Shown here in pieces: positions 18,901 through 28,296 of a stretch of DNA of 64,000 bases. The notes below the pieces were generated by a model, which did no database searches, had not been told where the DNA came from, and saw only the letters and a list, made by a program, of their open reading frames with translations. The stretch covers positions 186,001 through 250,000 of the forward strand of contig JAOSJT010000001.1 of the NCBI GenBank assembly GCA_027493955.1, in the 5' to 3' direction. The translations under genes and the position numbers were made by a program. This stretch comes from Bacteroidia bacterium. GTDB lineage: Bacteria > Bacteroidota > Ignavibacteria > SZUA-365. Within the stretch, counting starts at the first letter, position 1. Every line of letters starts with the position of its first letter.

Positions 18901-20304
18901 ATTGGCGGACCGCGCGAGGTTGTATGGAACGGCGAATCCGTATCGGGCTTCGACTGTGCCCAGGATCCGATATGCCTGATGGTCAACGGTCTGGACCTGT
19001 TCGTGATTCTGGCATGGCGCGCCGATGAGTATGCGGGCCTCGCGGATCCCTACCTGCATTTCCGTTTCCGCTGCGAGTTCACCAACTCCGAGTGCGTAAC
19101 CTGCACGGAATTCGTCTATCAAGCCGTTCGGCTTAACGATGTGTTGCCGCAGGGCACGACGAACGGAGGGCCTTCGATCAACGCGTCGATCATTATGACA
19201 AACGCGAATTCGGGCACTCTGAAAATGTCGATACCGAAATTCTCAGCGGCAGGAGACGACGTTCATATCAATCAACTGGAATTCGAGTCCGCTGCGGATG
19301 TCGCGCTTGTCTCAATGAAAGATCTCGGGTCGGGAGCAGTGGCAGTTATAACCGGCGGGAAAGCCACCTTGCCCGTGTCGCTCGGGGAAAATACGACAGC
19401 TTCGTACACAGTGGAATTCGATAACATTCCGGCGAAAACGCCACTACTCAACCATCTTGTCCTTCGGGGATCGGTTGCGAATGTACCACCACTTCCGGCT
19501 GATTTCGTCCTGCACGAACAGGACGTCGTTGCGCACGTCCGGTTGGAGACCAAAATGGATTCGGTAATGGTCACCACCGATACATGCAAACACATCAACA
19601 CGTATGCACTTTCCTTCAAAAACTCCAACCAGCGAGGAGAGGAAGCGGCCACGGTTATTCTTGAGAATCCGGTGGGAGCTAAAATGCTCGCCCTCGGACC
19701 TCCTTCATTCCTGACAGATTCCAGCAGTGTTCTGCTCTACTGGTGGCTGAAGAAGGACGAGAGCGGAGCGGCCTTGTTGAATACGGATCCCAGGAACCTT
19801 TACAGTGATCTGACCAATTACAATCCACCTGCATCCGATACAGCGCACTTCTCTGGTTACGGAGGTCGGATCTACCTGACCGTTTGCGAAAACAGGCCCG
19901 GAGAAAGCAGCGTACGCTTCACATCACTCACAGCCGGAGGCGACACAATCACCCGAGGTCAGTGCAACCTCCTTAATCCTATGCCCGGTTATGCTACCGG
20001 TGGCGGTGGATGGGGTGTTTCGAAGTCGGTGCCGAGCGAGACCCTGCTGATGAAGGTCGCTCCGGCAAATGAGTTTACGGGCGCAATGAATGCACAGCTA
20101 TCATCGTCGACGGGATGTCCTTCTGCCACTCTCACACTTGTAACACATGACGGTAGAGAAATCCTGCGACTGCTGGATCGAAGAAATCTGCCTGCTGGAG
20201 AACACATCATTGCGTTCGATATTCGTGAACTCGACAGAGGAGAATACAAACTGCTTCTGGAAGGTGCTTGCGGCAGTAAGGAAGTACTGATACTTGTACA
20301 GTAG
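15982..20304 (+). CDS. Giant secreted DUF11-type protein with T9SS sorting domain
   Basis: 1440 residues from the ATG at 15982, chosen over an upstream in-frame start at 15907 because GGAGA lies seven bases before it and the protein then opens with a clean signal peptide (HAIIVFAVVSFLAAPRCASQ). Residues ~30-840 contain DUF11/conserved-repeat beta-sandwich domains (EYHPGDVLRFRIGIRNIGS, ASITDVLDQNLEYLG). From ~853 (CCDQTTF) to ~1330 lies the module shared with the upstream gene (SDKPVTRFSVVNDRTW, RFRCEFTNSECVTC). The end (LTLVTHDGREILRLL, DRGEYKLLLEG) is a sorting domain. The two genes probably form an operon and their products may assemble together outside the cell. Confidence 0.85.
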   Translation: MQKHIFHAIIVFAVVSFLAAPRCASQSNTTPEVELDGFRLKLSVSDLEILTGEQFSYHIDFTIPGGASGVKIALQIPSGLEFIGLTYDQAASGNPATEPPSLPPVYHPFNGDLGIDWGSAVFAQPLTGLFTVSVRYATGSTCPGPNNAVNCFAHLHGVIDNQATDLSTDILGTAPLIVPNPWNISKVVLGASTDADFPGCEQGVSGKVVRYRWRLAQNDGTTGQLDLTNIIVTDDLGQYAESVDLVNTYDASSSIASVTQTNNPNLTLTWSVNPLAANGSSEAWVIYEVTYAPGATSPQKNKVEFEGNLGSSTSNCGQLTGESNETCVRLERPGAGFIDKGVYTQGQPGCSGFYRILFVNNTGYPIPADQLVIHDPFAVDLENFGPVDLNSYAFTKFLITHSPTDIEPWLTLTNYVEIPEINPSEGYIITVPFMIKIGVSPGTLVENKVTATNGADQSSAYVKFKVKSDKPILCLKKAVCGEQPEYHPGDVLRFRIGIRNIGSTVLLGASITDVLDQNLEYLGNESFYSTTNWDEACSPTGPVNSWAPPFSVVGNQLEIGAFDLDASCQDVFLNMCDGYGSDITTVPCHFMEFDAQVKEDAAVGNIPNFFTVNATNLDPDETSNTVLVNVVGTASFTTETSFNVQNVLPGSAPIKTLRFEKGAGTKVALRHLTMVDLLPRSSSPDDYFIDAPCTAPGRGSSTDLSYQSTVQVTQDGQSAFPEPCYDDAATGVSIIPLAPNSGSYPNYPSQMFTTDCFSMISPNWTWGNILAGVRNVGWYFPAPLLPSSTNVQVDFVTGVSPNAMAGDVACNTFIANAAVRRLYNSTTTVDEPMCQQESAPACVTVEGPPPTNCCDQTTFPRSASVMETVFGAGNMVLPPRMRIKLHVQSDKPVTRFSVVNDRTWVTDGPSAATEQDVSGFFISAQGNSSGSGTWLLSQSSQANPLVCEPDGANATGLPDLRVYAPMPPPSPYNIGGPREVVWNGESVSGFDCAQDPICLMVNGLDLFVILAWRADEYAGLADPYLHFRFRCEFTNSECVTCTEFVYQAVRLNDVLPQGTTNGGPSINASIIMTNANSGTLKMSIPKFSAAGDDVHINQLEFESAADVALVSMKDLGSGAVAVITGGKATLPVSLGENTTASYTVEFDNIPAKTPLLNHLVLRGSVANVPPLPADFVLHEQDVVAHVRLETKMDSVMVTTDTCKHINTYALSFKNSNQRGEEAATVILENPVGAKMLALGPPSFLTDSSSVLLYWWLKKDESGAALLNTDPRNLYSDLTNYNPPASDTAHFSGYGGRIYLTVCENRPGESSVRFTSLTAGGDTITRGQCNLLNPMPGYATGGGGWGVSKSVPSETLLMKVAPANEFTGAMNAQLSSSTGCPSATLTLVTHDGREILRLLDRRNLPAGEHIIAFDIRELDRGEYKLLLEGACGSKEVLILVQ

Positions 20305-20444
20305 TGGATGATTATATACACGTGTCGATCATGCGACGCACTTCGCGAATAGTGACTCAATGTACTATTTGTATTCGTCTCGTTAGGTACTGTTGTGATC
20401 AGCGATATCTGTGAAAAAATTGAGCGCGTGCACGTGACGAGAAT

Positions 20445-20473
20445 GTGAACTGATTTACGTTTACGTCTATATT
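20445..20473 (+). promoter_or_regulatory. Candidate promoter for the coiled-coil protein
   Basis: GTGAAC (20445-20450), 17 bases, TATATT (20468-20473), about 170 bases before the gene at 20650. The -10 matches those at 4397 and 55665; the -35 is weaker. Otherwise 20305-20649 holds nothing I can assign. Confidence 0.4.
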
Positions 20474-20649
20474 GTCCTTCGATCGCACACAGCCGTCTCA
20501 AGACTCCCAAATACCCTGGGCCGCGACACGTATCTTGGAGTGAGATTGTACGTCATTTGGTCGCCGATGGTGAACTCATCGGGATGCCTTACGGATAACG
20601 AAGATTGCTCATCTACCCACACTCATTCCAACAAATCCGGACTACCCCC

Positions 20650-21375
20650 ATGAAGCACCTAAGCATACTATTACTCCTATTCGCCTTCTCGGTCTCCGCA
20701 CTACTCGCACAGCCGGACAGACGGCCAACTCGCTCCATCGGCAACGATTACAGCATTCGCGCCGGCGGTACGGAACGCGCGGTGCTCACCGCGCAAGGAC
20801 AATTCGGGCTGAATGTCAATCCGCCGACGAAGTATGTTGACCTGCGTTTCATGGACCAAACACGATATCATCAGAATAAATGGGGCATGGAAGGCATGCT
20901 GCTGTACAACAACTGGAACACGACAACGACGGGTCACGGCGCTGCTATTACTCTCGCCGCTATCGGTGGACAAGGAGCGCACATGGCCCGGGCAATGATA
21001 TCCGGTCAGGTCGTAGACGCAGACCGCATGGATATTGTATTCCAGAATGAGTTCGGGGCACCGGACCTCATGCGCGAATCCATGCGCATCACTTCGGAAG
21101 GATTCGTTGGCATCGGTATCACCCAGTCCCGACCAGCCAGAACGCTGCATACGGCGGGCACCATACGCTTCAGTGCGCTTGAATATGGCACCGGCGATGT
21201 GCTGGTTGTCGATGACAATGGCGACGTGTTCAGAAGTCAGGCCGGACAGGCGAGAGAAGGACGAAGAGAACCTCGCGCGAGCAGCAATGAGATTGAGATT
21301 CTCGAAAGAAGGATTCGACTTCTTGAGGCAGATGTCATCGAACTCCAGAAGGCGCTGCAGCGGCAAGAGCGGTAA
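20650..21375 (+). CDS. Secreted tail-fibre-like protein with C-terminal coiled coil
   Basis: 241 residues starting at ATG 20650, which opens a signal peptide (HLSILLLLFAFSVSALLAQ); a longer in-frame start at 20605 would bury it. The mature protein has GIGI/GLNV-type short strands (VLTAQGQFGLNVNPP, MRITSEGFVGIGITQ) typical of phage-tail-like or trimeric surface proteins of this group, and ends in a heptad-rich helix (EIEILERRIRLLEADVIELQ). No sorting domain is present. Trimer formation and surface location are inferred. It stands between the giant secreted proteins and the second Kelch protein. Confidence 0.65.
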   Translation: MKHLSILLLLFAFSVSALLAQPDRRPTRSIGNDYSIRAGGTERAVLTAQGQFGLNVNPPTKYVDLRFMDQTRYHQNKWGMEGMLLYNNWNTTTTGHGAAITLAAIGGQGAHMARAMISGQVVDADRMDIVFQNEFGAPDLMRESMRITSEGFVGIGITQSRPARTLHTAGTIRFSALEYGTGDVLVVDDNGDVFRSQAGQAREGRREPRASSNEIEILERRIRLLEADVIELQKALQRQER

Positions 21376-21420
21376 CGCTATCGCTCTCTACTTCCAACCA
21401 TGCACTCGTATTGCGTTCAT

Positions 21421-21460
21421 GATCGCAATCTGTAGTACATGACCGCAATCTGTAGTACAT
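21421..21460 (+). repeat. 20-bp tandem duplication
   Basis: Two adjacent 20-base units, identical except for one T/C change, built on GCAATCTGTAGTACAT. A third unit starts (GACCG) and decays. It lies between the coiled-coil and Kelch genes. Confidence 0.85.
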
Positions 21461-21590
21461 GACCGTTACGGTATCCATGCCGAAATTTCCGTCCGCACTC
21501 CGGATCACCAACGCGCCGTTCCGCCTCATGGTTTATCGTGGTTTTCGCATCATAAACAGCCCGCACATTCCACTTTCTGGAGATGCATAG

Positions 21591-23609
21591 ATGAACACAA
21601 AACTCTTCAACGTGATGCTGCCGGTCCTGGCGCTGGCGCTTATGGCTGGATTTCCGCTCGCAGAGACGCACGCTCAGGAATGGGCATGGCTGAAAGGATC
21701 CGACGGCGTGGACTCTCCGGGTGTCTCCGGGATCAAGGGGGTAGAGTCGCCGGACAACACCCCCGGGTGCCGGAAACACGCCGCATCCTGGACCGACAAG
21801 GACGGAAATTTCTGGCTGTTCGGAGGCAGCGTGCCCGGAGGATCGCTGAACGACCTGTGGAAATTCAACATCCAGACGCGAAACTGGGTATGGATGAGCG
21901 GTTCTATCGCGATCAACCAGTATGGAACCTACGGAACATTCCGCGTGGAGGATGACGGCAATCAGCCCGGCAGCCGTGCCGCTCCCTCAGCATGGACGGA
22001 CGAAGATGGAAATCTTTGGCTCTTCGGTGGTGTAGGTTACGGGGCAGTCGGGTTAGGGTGGTTGAACGATCTGTGGCGGTACAACATCGCGACCGGAAAA
22101 TGGACGTGGATGAAGGGCGGCTCGCAGGTGTCGGTCCCTGCGGTGTTCGGCACACAGGGCGTCGAAGATCCGTCGAACAGACCTGGTGGAAAAGCCGAGG
22201 CGGCGTGTTGGACGGACCAGAACGGCGACCTGTGGCTGTTCGGAGGCCACGGGCATGTGCCGAACGCTTTCGGACCGATGAACGACCTCTGGAAGTACAG
22301 CATCGCGACTGGGAACTGGACATGGATCAAGGGCTCGGCCTGGGTTTGGCAATACAGCATCTACAACACGATCGGAGTCGAGTCGGCGTCAAGCACGCCC
22401 GGCAGGAGATGGGGATCCGCTTACTGGACTGATCCGGCCGGAAATCTCTGGCTTTTCGGAGGTCACGGTTCGGGGGAAGCGACGGACGGATATCTGAACG
22501 ACCTGTGGAAATTCAACGTCGCGACTGGCAACTGGATCTGGATGCATGGTGCCAAGATAGCTGCTGAATATGGTGCATACGGAGTCAAGGGGATACCTGC
22601 TTCGACGAATTGCCCTGGTGCGAGATACCTCACCGCTTCGTGGAGCGATGGAGATGGAAATCTGTACCTCTTTGGTGGCCAGGGACATGCGGCTACGTTG
22701 ATAGGATATATGAACGACATTTGGAAATATCACGTGGCTACTGGAGAATGGACCTGGATGTATGGATCCGATGGAACCGATCTGTTCGGTGTGTATGGAT
22801 CGAAGGGCGTTGCATCTCCTTCGAACATCCCGGGATCGAGACGCTCCTGCCGGGTGTGGGGTGATGCATACGGACGCCCGTGGTTCTTTGGTGGAGAAGG
22901 ATATTCCGCATCCTCCTTTGGCCAACTGAACGATTTCTGGGGTTACGCGCCTGTCGCGGTTTGTCGCGATGTCACCGTGCTTTCCGATCCGACGGGCTTT
23001 GCCATGGCGTCGGTCGACAACGGTTCCTACGATCCGGAAAACGATCCGATTGTCGTAACGCAACTACCGCCGGGTCCCTATCCGGTGGGTACGACAACGG
23101 TTACACTCGTTGTTACAGATTCGAAGAATGACTTGTCAACATGCGGCGCTTTCGTCACCGTGGTGGATATCCGCTGCGGTCAGAACAATAACAAAGTTCT
23201 TGTATGCCATGACGGCAACTCGCTGTGTATAAGTCCTCACGCTCTGCAGGCCCACCTGGATCACGGCGACACGCCCGGCCACTGTCCCGTTCAGAAGCAT
23301 GGCGACCCAACGGCAGCCATTTCACCAGAAAGGCTATCGGTAAGAAATTATCCCAATCCGTTTGGGCCATCCTCAGCGGGAGGAACAGCCGGTACCGTAA
23401 TCTCCTATGCTCTCGAAACCGGAGACGATGTGCGCCTCACCGTTCTGGATTCCTACGGTCGCGAAGTGGCAACGCTCGTTGAGGAAAAACAGGAAGCCGG
23501 TGTTTACAGCACGGAGTTTCGTCCGGCCAGTCTTCCATCAGGAATGTACAGGTACGCACTTCGCGTAGGCAACGTGCTCCGGACCGGAACCATGGTGTAT
23601 TTGAAATAG
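21591..23609 (+). CDS. Kelch-propeller secreted protein with HYR-like and T9SS domains
   Basis: 672 residues. After a signal peptide (ending ETHAQ), residues ~28-455 are Kelch blades with the same NDLWKFN, W-x-WM, GVYG and LWLFGG grammar as the protein at 9236. Next comes an HYR-like Ig segment (VTVLSDPTGFAMAS, PVGTTTVTLVVTDSKND), then a Cys/His motif (VLVCHDGNSLCISPHALQAH, LDHGDTPGHC) seen in many secreted proteins. The last ~85 residues (YPNPFGPS, VRLTVLDSYGREVATLVEE, LPSGMYRYALRVG) are a textbook type A sorting domain. A cell-surface binding role is likely. The gene converges on the C10 protease, with a hairpin between them. Confidence 0.9.
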   Translation: MNTKLFNVMLPVLALALMAGFPLAETHAQEWAWLKGSDGVDSPGVSGIKGVESPDNTPGCRKHAASWTDKDGNFWLFGGSVPGGSLNDLWKFNIQTRNWVWMSGSIAINQYGTYGTFRVEDDGNQPGSRAAPSAWTDEDGNLWLFGGVGYGAVGLGWLNDLWRYNIATGKWTWMKGGSQVSVPAVFGTQGVEDPSNRPGGKAEAACWTDQNGDLWLFGGHGHVPNAFGPMNDLWKYSIATGNWTWIKGSAWVWQYSIYNTIGVESASSTPGRRWGSAYWTDPAGNLWLFGGHGSGEATDGYLNDLWKFNVATGNWIWMHGAKIAAEYGAYGVKGIPASTNCPGARYLTASWSDGDGNLYLFGGQGHAATLIGYMNDIWKYHVATGEWTWMYGSDGTDLFGVYGSKGVASPSNIPGSRRSCRVWGDAYGRPWFFGGEGYSASSFGQLNDFWGYAPVAVCRDVTVLSDPTGFAMASVDNGSYDPENDPIVVTQLPPGPYPVGTTTVTLVVTDSKNDLSTCGAFVTVVDIRCGQNNNKVLVCHDGNSLCISPHALQAHLDHGDTPGHCPVQKHGDPTAAISPERLSVRNYPNPFGPSSAGGTAGTVISYALETGDDVRLTVLDSYGREVATLVEEKQEAGVYSTEFRPASLPSGMYRYALRVGNVLRTGTMVYLK

Positions 23610-23710
23610 CTGCTTCGACGACATCTCGATACGATACGGTTTGAGTCTTACGACCCGCACCGCAACGCAACTTCTCTCCGAATCCTCTTTTTTCACCGGT
23701 GTCCATAAAT

Positions 23711-23738
23711 AAAGCGCGGGCCGAAACGCCCGCGCTTT
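23711..23738. terminator. Bidirectional hairpin between convergent genes
   Basis: An 11-bp perfect stem (AAAGCGCGGGC at 23711-23721 with its complement at 23728-23738) and a six-base loop lie in the 152-bp gap between the Kelch and protease genes. The stem carries its own A/T ends, so it could stop transcription from both sides. Confidence 0.7.
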
Positions 23739-23761
23739 CGATTTCATATGCGTCGCGAAAA

Positions 23762-26700
23762 TTATTTCGTCACCACCACGCCGCGAGCCGTGCGCTGTCC
23801 GCCGCGATCGAGCACGAGGAGGTACGCGCCGGGACGAAGCCCCTGCGTGTCGAGCATGATCATGCTTTCACCGGCGGGATAATCACGGGCTTCGGTCAAT
23901 ATTGCTTCGCGGCCCAGAACGTCGAAGACCAGGAGGCGGCAGGGCGAGGGGGAGGGAAGGGTGAAGCGCACCGAGGCCGTTTGTCCGCTGACGAGGGGAT
24001 GCGGAGAGGGTAGCGACAGCGAAACAGCGGTGGCTGCACCCTCAGCGCTCACATCAATCATCGCTGAATACGCAACACTCCCGTCCGTGTCGATCTGACG
24101 CAGGCGGTATTGCAGGGCGGCGGTTGAAGGCGCATCGTCGATCCATGAATACGAGTGCTCTGAATTGCTTCCCATCGATGCGGGGACGAATCCGTGTTGA
24201 CGCCATGCGGTGCTGCCGGATTCGCGGCGCTCGACGAAGAAGCCGTGATTGTTCACCTCGTCGGCCGTGCGCCAGTGCAGGACGACCTTTTCATCCATGC
24301 GCGCGGCCGAGAAGGTGAGGAAGCGCACCGGATACAGGCCCTGTCCGCTGCCGATGGCGAGAGGCATGCCGAGTTGCGAAATGGTGGTGAGCCCGCTCAC
24401 GCTGCGTGTGTAGGGTCCGTTGCCCGACGCCGCGCCTGCGGCCTGAAGCGGATCCCAGAACATGCCGATGTCGTTGCGTGAGATGGCACACAGTGCGCGG
24501 TCGAAACCGCTGAGTTCGTCGCCGGCATTCCATTGCAGCGTAAGCGAAACGTTGCTTTGAGAACTGCCGCTGATAATCCAGGTGCGATTCACGGCGGAGT
24601 TGCTGATCGCTGGTCCGCTCAGGCCGTGCTCCTGTACGCCGTCGAGTACGCGCACGGAGAAGTCGCAGGCAGGGGCCGTGTTGCTCATGCTCAGCGGCGT
24701 GTAGCTGCTTCCGCTGCCGACGGGGAATACGATGGTGCCGCTTCGCCCGCCTGCGCCGATGTTCTCGACGAGCAGCGACCCGCTGCCCGTGGTGGCGATA
24801 TGACTGCCCGAACTGCCTCCGGCAATGCTGGCGGTGGCCGACAGTATCAGATCGTGATCTCCAAGTTCGAGCGATCCGGCCTGCAGGATCAATGAGCCGG
24901 TGATGTACAGCGTGCCGCCGAGCGCGGTGCCGGTCGAATTGTTCAGCGTGAGGTTGTGCAGCGTCAGAAATGGCACCGATGCCGGTGGCTGAGTGCCGGC
25001 CGGTATCACGACATCGTCGCCGCTGCCGGGCAATGCGCAGGGATTGTCCCAGTTGCCCAGATCGTTCCACCTCGAGCTGATGGCGCCGGTCCAGACAAGA
25101 AGCGTCGGATCGAGGGGATGCAGTGTGACGCTGGTGGGAGCGGATTCCGTGGCGCAGGTGCCGACCGTCACGGTCACGGTGTACAGACCGGCTTCGGTTG
25201 CCGTCCACATGCTTGTGGTGGCTCCCGGTATGGGTGTACCGTCGCGCTTCCAGAGGTACGACGCTCCGGTGACCTGTTGCGCGGTAAGCAATTCGCCGGC
25301 GCCTTCACATGCTTCGACCACAGGACCGGTGAGAATCACGGCCGCGGGCTGCTGATGCACAGTCACTACCATGGGATCGGATGTGGTGGTGCAACCGCTT
25401 TGCGTCACTCCCACAACATAACTGCCTGACGTACTCACGAGCAGGGTAGCCTGTGAAGCTCCGGAAATTGGCATACCATCGCGCCACCAGGTGTAACTCA
25501 CGCCGCTGCCGCTGGCGGTGCTGAGAGTCACCGAGCCGCCGCTGCACAACACCACCGGTCCGGAAGCGCTGATCGTGACATTTCTTGTGGTAAAGCTTCT
25601 GGCGGATGACCATGCGCTCGTACCGGCTGTGCCGGTTGCGCGCACACGCCAGTAATACGTGACTCCCATGCTCAGCGGTCCCGCCGCATACGACGTGCCC
25701 GTCAGCGAAGGCTGATCCACCACGGTCGTCGCGAAGGATGATGCCGTCGACACCTGCAGATGATAGCTGTCCGCGCCGGAGGAGGCGTTCCAGACCAGGG
25801 TCGGTGTCACACAAATGTTCGTCGCCTGATGCGATGGCGACGACAGCGTGGGGGTGGCAATGGTCTGCGGCTGAATTCCGATGACCGCACCCTGATAATA
25901 GGTGAAAATATTGCTGCCCGGCGTGATGTCGTTCAGGTAGAAATACCCGTCAAGATAGCCGCCCCAACCGTAGTTCATGTGGAAGTAATCCGTGCCCGAG
26001 AAACCGTCCAGCACCCAGGCATGTCCGCCGGAACCGTTGGAGGCGGATCCGCGATATATCATCGGCCTTCCGCTGTTGAGTTCGCTGGTCAGGAGAGACG
26101 TCCAGGCCGACGAGGAGTAGGAATTCTTCCATACATGCGTCGCGCTGCTGCTGTAACGGAAATAATTTACCAATGCCGCGCGAGCATCCTGTGTGGTTGC
26201 GCCTGATCCGGTTGGGGAAAAATCCATGTCCACCGACACGGCGCAGTGGTAGATGAGCTGCGCGATGGCGTCCTTCGCTGTGCTGCTGCTGGAGCCGCTG
26301 ATGCTGTTCGGCATGTTGGCCCATTGGTACGTCGTGGCGCCGAAGTTGGCGCTCTGCAGCCCGTACGTGGGATGCACATAGCTATACGAACCCTGACCGG
26401 TAGTCGGCGCGTTGTAATAGCGCATGACCTGTGCCATGGCGGTGGCCACACAGCCCGCGTACACATAGCCGCCGCTGCCGCCCGTGCTGGTGGGCGGACA
26501 GAATTTGTTGTAAGGTGAATTCTGATTCCAGGTTGTCGTCAACAGAGGAGAGACAGCCATGACGGACGATCCGCTTCCAAGATTGGAGACACCGTTTTCA
26601 TCCAGAAGCTCACGCCATCGCATCTTCGTCTCCACGGGGGCTTCGAGGCCTTTCGCTACGGCCGAGGCGATTTCTTCCGATGCTGTCCGCAACAGCGAAG

Positions 26701-27010
26701 CGAGCCCGTCGGGAAGTGTGCTGCCATCATAGCTGCCGTTTGATGTGTACATCAGCACCGGGACCGCGACGTCATCCGCACTGATGACGACGACGCCTTC
26801 GGGTGCGAGATTCACGATGTAGCAGGTGGTGAGATTGTCCGATACAAGCGGATACACCATGCGCACCGAATAGGCGGGCGCTTCACCACCGCCATGCGTG
26901 AGCATCCAGCGTACGGCGGCTTTGCGTGCGGTGCCTTCGTCCACGGGTTCCGCGAACAGATTGCACGTCAGAAGCAGAAGACAGAACGAAAGGGTAGCGG
27001 CAGCTTTCAT
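23762..27010 (-). CDS. C10-family (streptopain-type) cysteine protease with T9SS sorting domain
   Basis: 1082 residues. A signal peptide (1-20, ending LFAEP) is followed by a Spi-like inhibitory propeptide to ~150. The catalytic domain follows, with nucleophile Cys187 in YAGCVATAMAQVMRY, the histidine at 330 in GSGGHAWVLDGF, and NYGWGG. After ~385 come a fibronectin-type segment (LVWNASSGADSYHLQVS), two Ig/PKD-like domains (YTWWRDGMPISGAS, YLWKRDGTPIPGAT), a beta-helix-like stretch, and finally the YRLRQIDTDG segment with a sorting domain (FDVLGREAIL). It should be a secreted, self-activating protease that degrades protein outside the cell. The catalytic residues look intact. Confidence 0.93.
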   Translation of the reverse strand: MKAAATLSFCLLLLTCNLFAEPVDEGTARKAAVRWMLTHGGGEAPAYSVRMVYPLVSDNLTTCYIVNLAPEGVVVISADDVAVPVLMYTSNGSYDGSTLPDGLASLLRTASEEIASAVAKGLEAPVETKMRWRELLDENGVSNLGSGSSVMAVSPLLTTTWNQNSPYNKFCPPTSTGGSGGYVYAGCVATAMAQVMRYYNAPTTGQGSYSYVHPTYGLQSANFGATTYQWANMPNSISGSSSSTAKDAIAQLIYHCAVSVDMDFSPTGSGATTQDARAALVNYFRYSSSATHVWKNSYSSSAWTSLLTSELNSGRPMIYRGSASNGSGGHAWVLDGFSGTDYFHMNYGWGGYLDGYFYLNDITPGSNIFTYYQGAVIGIQPQTIATPTLSSPSHQATNICVTPTLVWNASSGADSYHLQVSTASSFATTVVDQPSLTGTSYAAGPLSMGVTYYWRVRATGTAGTSAWSSARSFTTRNVTISASGPVVLCSGGSVTLSTASGSGVSYTWWRDGMPISGASQATLLVSTSGSYVVGVTQSGCTTTSDPMVVTVHQQPAAVILTGPVVEACEGAGELLTAQQVTGASYLWKRDGTPIPGATTSMWTATEAGLYTVTVTVGTCATESAPTSVTLHPLDPTLLVWTGAISSRWNDLGNWDNPCALPGSGDDVVIPAGTQPPASVPFLTLHNLTLNNSTGTALGGTLYITGSLILQAGSLELGDHDLILSATASIAGGSSGSHIATTGSGSLLVENIGAGGRSGTIVFPVGSGSSYTPLSMSNTAPACDFSVRVLDGVQEHGLSGPAISNSAVNRTWIISGSSQSNVSLTLQWNAGDELSGFDRALCAISRNDIGMFWDPLQAAGAASGNGPYTRSVSGLTTISQLGMPLAIGSGQGLYPVRFLTFSAARMDEKVVLHWRTADEVNNHGFFVERRESGSTAWRQHGFVPASMGSNSEHSYSWIDDAPSTAALQYRLRQIDTDGSVAYSAMIDVSAEGAATAVSLSLPSPHPLVSGQTASVRFTLPSPSPCRLLVFDVLGREAILTEARDYPAGESMIMLDTQGLRPGAYLLVLDRGGQRTARGVVVTK

Positions 27011-27201
27011 GGCAGGAACCGGTCAGTGAGAGAGAGACAAGTTGGCCATTACGCTCAGCGTAACGGCACAGAATTAATATAGGATGGACAAGACCGGTGA
27101 AACAATGGCCAATGCACGAATTAATGAAAATGTCATGTTTCCCGTGCGGGAGGGGGAGTCGGGGGTAAAACACCGGGCGGGCGTCGCCACACTTCCGCGG
27201 G

Positions 27202-28296
27202 TCAGAAGATTCTCCGTCCGCTTTCGGCGTCAAACAAATGGGCTTTGTCCATATCCAGATACACGGTGATGGCATCGCCGCTCGTCGCAGGCGGGGCCGT
27301 ATTTGCGCGACAGGTGAGACGTGTATCACCGGATCGCAGATACAGGTAGGTTTCGTGACCCAGAAGTTCGGAAAGTTCGAAGCTCGTCGTCAGAGGACGC
27401 ACGTTTTCGCCGTGCCCGGGATTGATCGAGATGTGCTCCGGTCGAATACCCAGAATGACGTCCGTTGCGGAGCGGTCCGCCAATGCCACCCGCTGGGTAT
27501 GTGCGAGCGGGAGAGCTATCCCGTCGGCATTCGACAAGGTGCTTCCGTCCGCGTCCGGTCGCAGAGTGAGCATGTTCATGCCCGGACTGCCGATGAAGCC
27601 CGCGACGAAGGTATCCGCCGGTTTTTCATACAGCGCCATGGGCGCATCCACCTGATGAATTTCGCCGTCCTTCATGACGGTGATACGATCACCCATGGTC
27701 ATGGCTTCCACCTGATCGTGTGTCACGTAAATCATGGTGGTTCCGAGCCGCTTGTGCAGCTTTTTTATTTCCGTGCGCATCTGCACGCGAAGCTTTGCAT
27801 CCAGATTGGAAAGCGGTTCGTCGAAAAGAAACACCGTGGGTTTACGAACGATGGCACGGCCGAGGGCCACACGCTGCCGTTGGCCACCGGAGAGCTCCCG
27901 CGGCTTGCGCTCGAGCAGATCGGGGATCTCCAGCATTTCCGCGGCTTCACGCACGCGCGCGTTGATCTCGGTTTCGGGAAATTTACGCAGCTTGAGACCG
28001 AAGGCCATGTTCTCGCGCACATTCATGTGCGGATACAACGCGTAATTCTGAAACACCATGGCGATGTCGCGGTCTTTCGGCGCCACGTCGTTGACGCGCT
28101 TGTCGCCGATATACACGTCGCCGCTGCTGGCATCCTCCAGGCCGGCGATGATGCGCAGCGTGGTTGATTTTCCGCATCCGGATGGACCGACGAGCACCAT
28201 GAACTCGCCGTCCTCGATGTGCAGGGACAGGTCGCGAATGGTGGGAGCCTGTTTTCCGTACACTTTCACGACCCGGGCCAGATGCACGTCAGCCAT
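27202..28296 (-). CDS. ugpC: ABC transporter ATPase, MalK/UgpC family (sugar import)
   Basis: 364 residues with Walker A GPSGCGKST (37-45), Q-loop Gln83, signature LSGGQRQRVALGRA (from 135), Walker B VFLFDEP (~155-161), and a C-terminal TOBE domain (~240-364, with LGIRPEH). This is the long CUT1-type ATPase that powers import of maltose, trehalose or glycerol phosphate and is often shared by several transporters. No permease or binding protein is nearby. Upstream it overlaps a small membrane protein by 8 bases, and a sugar MFS transporter is divergent beyond that. The symbol reflects the usual annotation; the substrate is not readable from the sequence. Confidence 0.88.
   Translation of the reverse strand: MADVHLARVVKVYGKQAPTIRDLSLHIEDGEFMVLVGPSGCGKSTTLRIIAGLEDASSGDVYIGDKRVNDVAPKDRDIAMVFQNYALYPHMNVRENMAFGLKLRKFPETEINARVREAAEMLEIPDLLERKPRELSGGQRQRVALGRAIVRKPTVFLFDEPLSNLDAKLRVQMRTEIKKLHKRLGTTMIYVTHDQVEAMTMGDRITVMKDGEIHQVDAPMALYEKPADTFVAGFIGSPGMNMLTLRPDADGSTLSNADGIALPLAHTQRVALADRSATDVILGIRPEHISINPGHGENVRPLTTSFELSELLGHETYLYLRSGDTRLTCRANTAPPATSGDAITVYLDMDKAHLFDAESGRRIF

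Noticed and set aside
24291-25208. 305-residue minus-strand frame inside the protease gene
   Set aside because: Arg/His-rich out-of-frame translation of the protease gene, which itself has catalytic motifs and domain order intact.
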